This document shows, one piece after another, positions 35,902 through 45,800 of a stretch of DNA of 64,000 nucleotides. A program made the translations under genes and the position numbers. Source of the stretch: Lottia gigantea (Eukaryota > Mollusca > Gastropoda > Lottiidae). The notes under the pieces are model-generated. The model was not told where the DNA came from. It ran no database searches and saw only the letters and a list, made by a program, of their open reading frames with translations. The stretch spans positions 1,004,450-1,068,449 of the forward strand of contig NW_008710694.1 in assembly GCF_000327385.1 (NCBI RefSeq), given 5' to 3'. Each line of letters begins with the position of its first letter. Within the stretch, counting starts at the first letter, position 1.

Positions 35902-37512
35902 TTAATCAGAGTCATCTTCACTGGAGATTTCAGCAGAATTTAAACTCAAACGTAGTGCCTCTACATCTTTCAGGTTTTTAAATTCACGTTTAAATCCCCT
36001 TGTCATACCACGACATGATGTTAAATTAATATTGGTTATTTCATTACATTTATTCAACAAGTCTTTCACTCCTTGTTGTGTTATATTAGTCCCAGCAAGA
36101 TTCACTGTTTTTAACCAAGAATGTTTGATATTCTCTGTCAATGCTTTTAATGCAAGGAAAATATCATCTTCTTGTAATGGACTCCATGAAAGATCCAACT
36201 CTATTAGACTATGACGTATCATATGAAATAACCCTGTCAGGCGATAAAGCTGTGATCCATCTGTTTTAACCCCAGTATTACTAGCATGCAACGCTTGAAG
36301 GCGATAAAGATTCAAATCACACAAATCATAACAATCTACGTTATCATTTCCTCGTATATCCAATAATTTTACATTTTCACATTTATTGATCACTCTTGTC
36401 ACAAAGTCTAAACTAAGGCAAGCTTTTGGTTGTGTATCAGGCCTATTATATGCCACACTGAGCTGTTCCAATTTGGGAAAGCTGCCTAAATTTGCTTGTC
36501 TATTCCCTGAAGTTAATGGATTGCCATCTATCCTAGAATTGGCAAATCTCAAAACCTGAATATTAGGACAGGCATCTTGGAATTTTTTCACATTAATTAG
36601 CACAATATCTGTAGAAAATACACAATTTGATATGTCAAGTAACTCTAAATTAAGACAGTTGCATAAAATCAGATTGAACATTGCAGTAAAAGCCTTAAAG
36701 CCATTACCACCTATATTCAATTGTTTAAGGTGAGGTCCATGTTTAGGTAGTAGTACCTTAAGACTTTGTAATGATACTGCATCATTTGGTGTGAATGATA
36801 AATCCAAGCTGTTTAATTGGTAACAGTTTTCAGCAAGGGTTATGATGGACTCTGTATTAATTTTCTTACAATATGATAAATTAACAGCTGAGAGATGATG
36901 ACAGGAGTCTGTCAATGTCTTCACACTTGCTGTGTTTAAATTATTCCAATATGATAAATTCACATCTTTACACTGTTTTAATTTGTGTTCACATAATTTC
37001 TTCAGAGTGTTGTCTGTAGATCTGATCCAACCAAATGACAAATCAACTTTTCTCCATAAGGTTGGATCTGACGCCACTTCTTTCCATAAACTGCAAACTT
37101 TTGAAGCTCGAACAAGGAATGGTAAAGCACCTTGCTGCCTGACAATTTCTTTGAATATCTTTAATAGAATTTCTTCTGGTAAATGTAGTCCACAACCACC
37201 AGAAATGGCAGAATTAACACTGTGAGTAGAGCCAGGTGATTTACGACTAATTTCTTCAGCTTTCTTCTTTCCTTTGTTCTGTTTTGAATGCTCTTCACTG
37301 TCGGTTTTCTTAATTTTTCTTGACGACAATCGTTTATTACGTTTTTTCATCTTACTCTGTTCTTCATCTGATGATGGAATATAATCCGAATCTTCAGAAT
37401 CTGAACCCCATTCATCTCCTTCTCGGACATTGAACGAAAACAGCGTTTGTCTTTTAGGAACTCCAAGAATCCCTTTTTCGACTTTACGCTTCTTTCCTGT
37501 CTTTTTCTCCAT
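35902..37512 (-). CDS. FBXL6: FBXL6, F-box and leucine-rich repeat protein (intronless)
   Basis: One uninterrupted frame encodes 536 residues; human FBXL6 has 539. Residues 1-95 are low in complexity, with basic patches (KKTGKKRK, KMKKRNKR) and acidic Ser-rich tracts (GSDSEDSD), suggesting nuclear localisation. An F-box covers about 108-160 (LPEEILLKIFKEIV, then SKVCSLWKEVASDPTLWRKV). About a dozen leucine-rich repeats follow (CKDVNLSYWNNL, LSAVNLSYCKKI, LNSLDLSF). The C-terminal block NLTSCRGMTRGFKREFKNLKDVE matches the family-specific [23 protein letters not shown] of human FBXL6. F-box proteins bring substrates to SCF (SKP1-CUL1) ubiquitin ligases; the substrate is unknown. There are no introns, whereas the human gene has several as I recall. 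It is head-to-head with TPT1, with 653 bp between start codons. Confidence 0.92.
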   Translation of the reverse strand: MEKKTGKKRKVEKGILGVPKRQTLFSFNVREGDEWGSDSEDSDYIPSSDEEQSKMKKRNKRLSSRKIKKTDSEEHSKQNKGKKKAEEISRKSPGSTHSVNSAISGGCGLHLPEEILLKIFKEIVRQQGALPFLVRASKVCSLWKEVASDPTLWRKVDLSFGWIRSTDNTLKKLCEHKLKQCKDVNLSYWNNLNTASVKTLTDSCHHLSAVNLSYCKKINTESIITLAENCYQLNSLDLSFTPNDAVSLQSLKVLLPKHGPHLKQLNIGGNGFKAFTAMFNLILCNCLNLELLDISNCVFSTDIVLINVKKFQDACPNIQVLRFANSRIDGNPLTSGNRQANLGSFPKLEQLSVAYNRPDTQPKACLSLDFVTRVINKCENVKLLDIRGNDNVDCYDLCDLNLYRLQALHASNTGVKTDGSQLYRLTGLFHMIRHSLIELDLSWSPLQEDDIFLALKALTENIKHSWLKTVNLAGTNITQQGVKDLLNKCNEITNINLTSCRGMTRGFKREFKNLKDVEALRLSLNSAEISSEDDSD

Positions 37513-38165
37513 TTCAACTGACCAAAATTACAAATATTGTGCCGATGTCATCTAAAATTGGATTTCATAACGCGAGGCAATGTTTTGTTTGTTCGCGCAC
37601 CTGCTTTTTGACCAAATAAAAGAGATTGGCCGAAACGTCCTATGCCAAGACTATGAAATTTAATGGATTTGTATTGTATCGAAGTGATTCATAGAGCTTG
37701 CAAAGGTTAATACATACGTTTACGTCTCAATATTTCACCCTACGACTTACAAATTAGGTCTTGAACGACGATTGGGGCGAAACGTCTTGGCCTAACCGAA
37801 AAAGGAAGCGATCGGTCGAATGAGGTTAGCTTAGTTTTTCCAGACGTTGAAGTTTTGAAAAGATTTTAAAATATTGGCAATGTTTCAAACATATTTGATG
37901 CTTCTTACTGCACAGATTTCTTCACAATTGAGTAAGCGGATGGAGCAATGTGCTGATTTAACAGAAAACTATTAGGTTATTCATATAATTAGATAAATTT
38001 GAACGTTTGTTTACACCTTTCCCTCCTTGTCTTGAATGTCCAGACTCTTCTGTATTTATTACTGCGCATGTGTATAAATTACCTACTTCCTTTTCCAAGA
38101 AGTCTCACACCGAAGAAGTGGATCTCAGATATTGGTGATAGAAGAATCTACATTCATCCATCAAT
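37513..38165. promoter_or_regulatory. Shared upstream region of FBXL6 and TPT1
   Basis: 653 bp separate the divergent start codons. On the TPT1 side a TATA-like TATAAAT (38073-38079) is followed by the pyrimidine tract CTTCCTTTTCC (38086-38096). Vertebrate TPT1 mRNAs start with a 5' terminal oligopyrimidine tract, so this tract or one near 38103 could be the start. The spacing to the TATA-like box is not ideal. A bidirectional promoter is inferred from geometry only. Confidence 0.4.
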
Positions 38166-41100
38166 ATGTATATTTTCCAAGAGATTTCCTCAGGTATTTA
38201 TGGAATTTAGATATTTTTCTTCCATTCCTTGTTACTGTTTAAAGAGGGTCGGGCTTATACTATTGACCATCCTTCCATGAATTTTTGATGTCGTAATATT
38301 ATTACCGTTATTTTGTTTTAAAGGGGTGGCATGGGGATAAACATTCCGTGAATCGGTTTGATGACGTGTCAATTTGATTGTTAATTCCATAAAATGCGCA
38401 TTAAACTCCAATGTTCAAGAATATATGATTTATTGTACGTAAACATGGTTTACCAAAAACGCTTTTATAGGCCTTCAAGACAATTCACCGACTTTTAGGG
38501 GTCTTGGTTTGATTTATAGACACTGTGGTTCTTGAACTATATTTCTAATGTACCATATTCATTATGACTATGTTGAATTTCGTTTCTGAAAATTCCCATT
38601 AAGTTTCACCTTTTAATAGAGTTATATTGCCATTTATGTAGGCCTATCCAATCATTTTTATTTCCAGTAAGGTAGCACTTTTTGCCGTTCATTTTCTTTA
38701 TAGAAACATGTAACCTTTCCCAAAGTGCAAAATAAATTCCTATTTTTTGAGGTTTTAAGCTTGGTTCACAAAGACTTAAGTTTTCTCACTGAAAGGGACA
38801 CTAAATATGTGACTCGGTAAGTGTATCTTGTGTAGCGTTAAAGAAGAGTCTGAGAGTAAATCAGAGGTAGGACTGGTGTTACGGAATTTCAAGCCCTGGT
38901 AATGGTGGAAAGTAGCTCTATGTGGGTTGCCCTTTGGGTATTTCAAAGCCCACCATATGGGTCAATCTTTTTTTTTTTGTAATCTTGGGTTAAGAGAGGG
39001 GTCTAAGAGTTCATCGGGGTAAGGACTATGATGCGAAATTTTAAACCCTGGGGCAAAGTATCCCTAGGGGTATATTAAAGTCTACCATATGGATCTGCCT
39101 GGATTTTATTTAGCAACCAAATATTAGTAAGGTGATCTGTCAGGGTTCTAATATGCCACTGGAGATTGCCCTGAGGGTATATAACAGCCTACCATATTGA
39201 TCGTTCTGTTTTTTTTTCTTCAGGTGATGATCTTTTCACAGATGCTGCCAAGTATAAAGAAGATGAAGATGGTTTATATTATGAAGTTGAAGCTACTGTG
39301 AGAACCCTTTTTTTTTTTGTGTCATATAGAATCAAAGGAATGGTGAACGGGGGTTTCTAGTCTTTGTATGTGTATATGAACACTTGTATGGCTTTCCTTT
39401 GTACCAGAAAAAAAATCCAATTCTATTACTTTACCTTTAGTGTGTTTTACTGTCTTTTGTTAAACTTTTACTTTTTATAAAGCTTATTTTAACATACATA
39501 TATTTCAGTTAAAAACCGAAAGTAATAAATTTGATGACAGATTAATTGGGGCTAATCCTAGTGCAGAAGAACAGGTGGAAGAAGCTGATGATTCTGCTGT
39601 TAGTGGACTTGATGTAGTTCTTGAAAATAACCTTGTTTCCACCAGTTACGATAAATCCCAGTTTGGTAAACTCATTAAAAGTTACTTTGCCAAGTATGTA
39701 TTGGAACATTCTTTTATTTTGTTATATTTGTAGCACTTTTTGCCGTTCGTTTTCTTCATAGAAACACGCAACCTTTCCCAAAGTGCCAAAGTAATTCCTC
39801 TTTTGTGAGGTTTTAAGCGTAGTTCACTAGAACTTTGTTTTCTCACAAAAAGGAACAGTTGACAGATACTTAAAATTAATCAGATCCAAGATTGATATGT
39901 TCTTGTGGAATTTTAATCGATATTCTTCTGAGAGATTGACATGGAAAGACATCAGGTCAAATGAGACAGCAATGATACCTGGACAGACATATATATATAT
40001 AATATTTTAATAAACAAGAAGTACATCGTTTTGTCTGTTTAAAGAAGCTGTGTAACCTAAAGTTTTCATACTTGATAGATAAATTGAAAACTGTATTAAT
40101 GTTTATGATAATTTTTCAGGGCATTAGAATCGAAAAAAGATGCCGAAAATCTCCCTGAAATTAAAAAACGATGTGAAAAAGTAAGCAAAGAATGGTATGG
40201 TAAATACAAGGAAATGGAATTCTTCGTCAGTAAGTATTAAAGAATGATATGTTTGAACTAAAAATAGAATATATATATATATAGGACGATATTCTCAAAG
40301 CTAGATTGTCTCCCTTATCATGAATATAAATTGTTAATTACTAGAGCAAATATATTTTGAGCAGTTAAGATTATAAGCTTAAAGTGATACTGCCTCTTAG
40401 AATGTGCATAACATTTAAATTCAACCAATTATCATTAGATTTACCTTGTTTGGTATACAACACAATCCCTGTATAATATGATAATTCCATAAAACAACAA
40501 AATGTAAGCTTTGTATTCATTCGAAGAGGTACTATTCCTGTAACACCCTGCTCTATTTATTGTGAACAGTACATGGATTTAAAGCAAAGTTGGATTCTTT
40601 ACTCTTAATCCACATCATATTCTGCAAACCTGACAGATAGGTTGACTGGTGCATTTTTACCCTTGAGGGCTGATGATGCCCTTTCACATGCAAAAGCAGA
40701 ATAGATTATCTAATAGCTGTATGGCCCTTTACAGGTAAAAATTTTGGTGACCTAACAGCTTTCTCTTGGTATACTGGTGATCGTGAAGCTAAAATGATTT
40801 TCTTCAAATTTGGAGTAAAGAAGATTAAATGTGTAAGTAGATCTTGGAACAAAGTGATGGTTTTGCTCCTTAAGTTTTGGCTGGTTAAGCTTATTTAATA
40901 TTTTACCAGCTTTGTCTCAGGAAGATGCTTGTCAGTGGTTCAATCCTGGCATTGGTCAATTTCAGCTATAACAAACTTTTTCTTGTATCACCGATTTGCA
41001 GTAATTTGATGGGATATTATGCCAACGAATACAGGCCAGTCAGAGTTCTTAAAAGAAAGACTAAACATTTTTCCTTATTATCTATTACAATGTTGGTAAT

Positions 41101-41412
41101 AGATTGACATTGTGAAGATGTCAGGATGATACCTCAATTATTTCAACAATTATTGAGCACTTATTGCCGTTCATTTTCTGCTTATAGAAATATGTAACCT
41201 TTCCCAAAGTGCAATAAAATTCTATTTTTGTGATTGTTCTATAGATCATTTACAAGAGTAGATACAATCAGACCATACTTACTCTTTTCAAAATACCTGA
41301 TGGTACTTCTTTTTGAAGGAGTCAACTACTATACACATTTTTATTTCAAGATGCAAGTGTTATTTGAAAAAGCTTTAATTATAATCTGCCATTAATTTTA
41401 TCTTTTCAGTAA
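38166..41412 (+). CDS. TPT1: TPT1/TCTP, translationally controlled tumour protein
   Basis: Exons 38166-38193, 39224-39297, 39509-39693, 40120-40229 and 40735-40832 join in frame to 165 residues, and the TAA stop (41410-41412) begins a sixth exon. The 28-nt first exon reads MYIFQEISS plus one base, aligning with human MIIYRDLIS. It is followed by GDDLFTDAAKYKEDEDGLYY, the TCTP1-type signature LIGANPSAEEQ, and AVSGLDVVLENNLVSTSY. The C-terminus KMIFFKFGVKKIKC keeps the final Cys of human EKC. All junctions are GT-AG (donors GTATTT, GTGAGA, GTATGT, GTAAGT, GTAAGT). TCTP is an abundant cytosolic growth and survival protein that binds tubulin and Ca2+. Intron 5 lies exactly between the last codon and the stop codon. 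If intron 5 were retained, the protein would gain 21 residues. Introns 1, 3 and 5 each hold an H/ACA snoRNA-like copy. The protein is divergent but the family is clear. Confidence 0.93.
38674..38803 (+). ncRNA. Putative H/ACA snoRNA 1, in TPT1 intron 1
   Basis: A 130-nt segment on the host strand. The first hairpin is closed by GCACTTT/AAAGTGC, with an upper stem TTTCT/AGAAA and an internal loop containing TTGCCGTT and TAACCTTTCCC. The hinge AAAATA (38729-38734) fits the H box ANANNA. A second hairpin (TTAAG/CTTAA upper stem, GAG/CTC below it) ends in ACA followed by three nucleotides (GGGACACTA). This is the standard H/ACA layout, and introns of TOP-type host genes are the standard location. 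Human TPT1 also hosts an H/ACA snoRNA (SNORA31). The rRNA target was not determined. Confidence 0.7.
38840..39213. repeat. Degenerate tandem repeat, about 110-125-bp unit, three copies
   Basis: The landmarks AAGCCCACCATATGGGTC (38946), AAGTCTACCATATGGATC (39078) and AGCCTACCATATTGATC (39188) end three successive units. Shared phrases such as GGGTAT..., AAGCCCTGG/AACCCTGG and TTGCCCT... precede them. It fills the end of TPT1 intron 1. Confidence 0.7.
39732..39860 (+). ncRNA. Putative H/ACA snoRNA 2, in TPT1 intron 3
   Basis: A 129-nt paralogue of the copy at 38674. First hairpin: GCACTTT/AAAGTGC with the same TTTCT/AGAAA upper stem and the same loop sequences (TTGCCGTT; AACCTTTCCC). H box AAAGTA at 39788-39793. 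The second hairpin has the best lower stem of the three, TTCCTCTTTTGTGAG against CTCACAAAAAGGAA, and an upper stem AGTTC/GAACT. It ends GGAACAGTT, that is ACA plus three nucleotides. Several differences from copy 1 are compensated or fall in loops. Confidence 0.75.
41156..41269 (+). ncRNA. Putative H/ACA snoRNA 3, in TPT1 intron 5
   Basis: A 114-nt paralogue. First hairpin: GCACTT.../AAAGTGC with upper stem TTTCT/AGAAA and conserved loop strands TTGCCGTT and GTAACCTTTCCC. H box ATAAAA at 41214-41219. The second hairpin differs in sequence from copies 1 and 2 yet still pairs (TCTA/TAGA, TTGT/ACAA). It ends ATACAATC, ACA plus three nucleotides. The 3' end lies 140 nt before the 3' splice site. 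Conservation is concentrated in hairpin 1, so the shared guide function, if any, sits there. Confidence 0.65.
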
Positions 41413-41888
41413 AGAAATATTGGTATGGGTAGAAATTTTAAAATCCAAAGGGTTCCATCATATTTTAGAACATAAATATTACGAAAGGCTCATCAACACC
41501 ATATAATGACCAGGGTTTACAGAAATCATTTGGAGCTCTTCACCATCTGTTGATTCATCTTCTATTGGCATCAGTGAATAGGACTTCTTATCTTACATCA
41601 ACCAACCTTGTCAATGATTTTAGAGCTGTTATATATATTTTGATATAGGTCACCGTTTGATATATAATATCTGAATTTAGACCCTGGTGAAATTTTTTGC
41701 TTGCAATATTTTTATTTGGCTTTTGTATTCCCCCTTTTTCCTGGACAAAAAAACGACTGCTGAATTTTAAAGAGTGATCTATTGCCATTGAAGGTTGGTT
41801 ATGTATAAAATATGTAATATAAAAGTTGATAAATTATTATCAATACTTAACAAATTTTTAGCTCTTTATGTCAAACAACACTACGCAA

Positions 41889-41894
41889 AATAAA
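41889..41894 (+). terminator. TPT1 polyadenylation signal
   Basis: AATAAA about 480 nt after the stop codon. It is the first clear signal in the last exon. Confidence 0.5.
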
Positions 41895-42469
41895 TTATTA
41901 AGTTAAAATTGTTATTTTTTATCCGATTCATGCTGTGAACATCCATTACCTCGAATCCCCTATCCTTGCATGCTTTCCCTGCCATGGAAATATGTCCTGT
42001 TTGAATGGGATAATAAACAAGAAAGGCTGAATGAGGTCAAGCTCAAACTACATTCCCATTGCATAGGTTTTCCACACAAAAGGAAAAATGCGTCCAGCCG
42101 CGAATAGGTTTCCGGTGCGATGCTAATTAGGTTTCCGGTGCGATGCGGGATTAGCGATACAGTAGAAAATAGTTGAAAGCGAATCATGTCCGGACCCGTA
42201 CGTCGTGTGCTCACTAGTTCTATTTTCTACTAAATCGATCATCCGGCACCGCACACAGTCTATTCCCACACTACCATTTCTATTTTCCATATGTGTAGGT
42301 GTAGTCTTAATCCCCGTCGTATCATGTTGTAATAAGTTTTATTCTATTATGTACAGTAGGAGAAGAAAACATTCAAAATTTGCTACAAACAACTGTTTTG
42401 AAAAAAAAAAGACACAACACTTAAGTTTCACAACGCAGGACTTGTGTCCGTGGAACGATATCCTATTAG
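41895..42469. other. Intergenic region between TPT1 and the sulfotransferase
   Basis: It separates two convergent genes. An 18-bp phrase, AGGTTTCCGGTGCGATGC, occurs twice in a row (42106-42145), so there is a small tandem duplication. No gene recognised. Confidence 0.4.
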
Positions 42470-42475
42470 TTTATT
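42470..42475 (-). terminator. Sulfotransferase polyadenylation signal
   Basis: TTTATT on the plus strand is AATAAA on the minus strand, about 325 nt after the sulfotransferase stop codon. Confidence 0.45.
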
Positions 42476-42800
42476 GTGGACTGGAATGTTATTAAATAGA
42501 GTTATCTCCCTTGTCTCATTCAATGCTGTAGCTTTTGATTATTCTACGACACTATCAATGTTCCATAAATTTGCGCTCTGCAAAGCGCTTTAAATTCAGC
42601 GTCAACTGTCGAACCCTAAGCCAGTCATCTAAATACACCATGCTCGATTGAATCCTTGACTTAACAAGTCTTGAATTTTCTGGTAAAAACAGTTAGCACA
42701 ACCAGGTACAGAACATGGAATAAGTTCCGTGGTCTGTTTATACAACAATGTACAAGTTGAAGTTTTGCATGATGTTTGATATCCACAATTCCTGTTACAG

Positions 42801-45800
42801 TCAATGTGTATGATGGTGCGGTGATTGATGTCGACGGTGTCGTTTGACTTCATATTGAAACGGTATTTCCACATCGCCCATTTTCTGTTTATAAACTGCA
42901 TCAAAATCTTCATTCTGTGAAACCGAAAACTGGTTCTTCCAATCACCCGCAATACCTTAAAAAAAAATCAACGTGTTGTCCAAAGTTTGGATAGTTGAGA
43001 TCAAATCCGACTGTCGGCTTCAACCGCTGTGAAAATATCAATAGATGTTTATATGCCATTTGTACGGGGCCCTACAGAAGTGAGGTTGTCTCTTGCCCCG
43101 ACCCCCCTTTCAATCGCTTTACGATCATTGCACCATTCCAATTTTCAGTTCCACTAAAACTAAAGCGATACTGACATCATAAAATGCGTAGTTTTGGTAC
43201 AATATTGCAAGAACCACAGACTTCTGACTGGAAATTGGATCGAAACTCTCAGAATCCCCGATACATAATGAAAACATTCTATAATACAGTTCTACAATAA
43301 AAAACCGAAGTTTTACCTTTTCTTAAAAAGGGGGAGACTTGTTTGTTGATGGAATAGACATCTTCGTGGTTAGTCATTGGATTTTTTCTCATACTGGAAA
43401 ATGAACAATGAGTGGCAATTTTCTCTAAAAGTTCATCAGATAAATCATTTTTTCCTACGAAATCTGCAATCTTTCTTATTTCTCCCTTTAGATCCTGAAA
43501 AGACAATATTGTTTATAGTTTAAATAAAATTAAACGTTCTATCAAAATATAACGTAAGAAACCCTACGGCGTCGCCTTTTCTGTACCATTTCTATACTTT
43601 CCAGCAACACTGAGAAAAACACTCACACTTGGTAAAGTGAACCCCCCCCCCCTCCACATAATGATTTATTTTATACAAACGCCACTGGTTTTTATCTCAG
43701 TTGTCTCTTACCTTTTTAAGATCTTCATAAAATACAATATATACATTAGGTTCAGTCCGTCTTTCCCACCAACTTAATGTGAAATCAAACCACGAGCCAT
43801 GGTCCACTGAAAGAAAAAGTCTTTCCTCTTGAATACACCTCTCTAGGAATCCATTCGTCTAGACAATTGCTTCTGACAGGGGCGAAGGCATGGAGGAGAG
43901 CACTAGGGAATACATCACTTCTGTTAACCTGTACAGCGGAAAATATTTATTCCGAATGTCATACATAGGATCAATGAGTCGTGATGGTTACCTTTCTGAA
44001 TGTATAGTAGATAAATTATATAGTTAAATTATAGGGTATGAGCCATACATGTCATATACGTGTGAAGCTCGATAAATCTGACCCTACACGTCCCTCGGAC
44101 GGGATGTAATATCGTCACGGTTAGTACCAAAATTGTCGGGCACGTAATGGTACTGTTACAGTAGGCAGATAGCTTAATCATTAAGACAGCTTTTAATGGG
44201 ATAGGTGCGCCATTTTGAAGGTTTGATTTGACATATACAAATAGTCTTCAGAAGTATAATTCCTTCAAAAGTATCTCAAACTAAGAATTTATTTTCGCAC
44301 TTCTATGAATATATTTTGTATATTTGGTAGTGTCTCAAGAAAAGACGACTCGTCTTTTTAACTTTCAAACGTTGATATTTCTGGACACACATAGACTTGA
44401 TGGCTCAAATTTTGACGGTGAGCTGTGAACACTATTACTGATTGGCTTAGATAAAAAAAGAAGTCCCCGTTTCCGAGACTAAGGTACGATTAGTCAAACA
44501 ATGGCACATCTGTCCTTTAAATTATATAGGGACACGATAGGGTGTTAGATCAACATGAACTCGAACTTACCCCGACCAGTGAGAAACATGATTAAAAAAT
44601 CTCGCCAAGTTCCAGTAAATTCACCAAAGGAAGAACTAGCTTTATAAAAATTGTAATAAGAAACACAAACATCTTTGGGATTCCTAAACACAACCACGAA
44701 CTGTAAAGAGAGTAAATATAGTCTAGTCTATTTTTGAAGTTGCTTAATACATAAACGTTTTGTGGCATTTATCACGATTTTGTAATCTATTTAGTAAAGT
44801 AATGGAACCTCAATGGGCATTATCTCAGAGAGATGGAGTGATATATAGGTCTCTATCTATCTCAACTTTAAAACGTAATGCCTATAAGTTACCTTGTACA
44901 ACAGACAAATTAAAGTTGGGTTCCAGAAAATCCAGTTAAAAAAACAGTAATGCAAAACTTGCAAATTTTTTAAATTGAAATTAAACGTTCAGATCGTTTA
45001 CGATTGAAAAGAAATTAAAAGACATCAAATCAGATTTTAAATCAATTTTTTATGAATTTAAGCTGACCCTTAACATTGTAGAATAACCATGTTTCTGTAT
45101 GATTTCTCCATTGCTAACTGGTCTGAAGAGTGGTATCATAGGATTGTTTCATTTCACGTTCTGTGTAAAACACATTGGACAGAAAATTACCTTTGCTTTT
45201 GACGATTGTTTTGGCATCATGCGGAAGGGAAGATGTGATTTGATGACCCTTGGTGACCTCATGGCAATAGCAAGGTCAATCCCAACTTCATTCAAAACTA
45301 AATCTTTAAATTCTAAAAATGGCGACCGGAAGTAGACAGGCGTTTTAGTGGCACCATCAAAATCTCCATCATTCATCACTAACCACAAGATTTCCTGTAA
45401 CCATGTTGTTCCTGAAAAAATACAGTTCAACTGTAGTTAGTAATAATTACTAATTGAAATTATTCGGAACTAAATATTAGAGGAGTAGGACTTCATCTAT
45501 AACTCCCTTTAAGACGTGTAAGAAACGAAATCATTGACATTATGAAGATGCGTAAGATTGTTTTCAATGTAAACTTCTCACCATGGTCTAATCTAGCCAA
45601 TCTCCACTTATTCCAAGTTTAATTCGGACTAATCCGGGTAATAGTGAAAGTCTTTCTTCAAGAGACCCATCAAACGGAATCATAGTGGGCATAATCAAAG
45701 TTATAATTGTATGCCTAATTCGGAAGCTTTCCGGAGATTATATCGACCAATGAAATTAGTTGACTAGAAATTAACAGGAAATTGGAAATTAATCGCTTTG

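Noticed and set aside
40660-40700. C/D snoRNA in TPT1 intron 4 (CTGATGATGCC)
   Set aside because: A C-box-like motif is present but no D box CTGA follows at a suitable distance and no terminal stem is seen.
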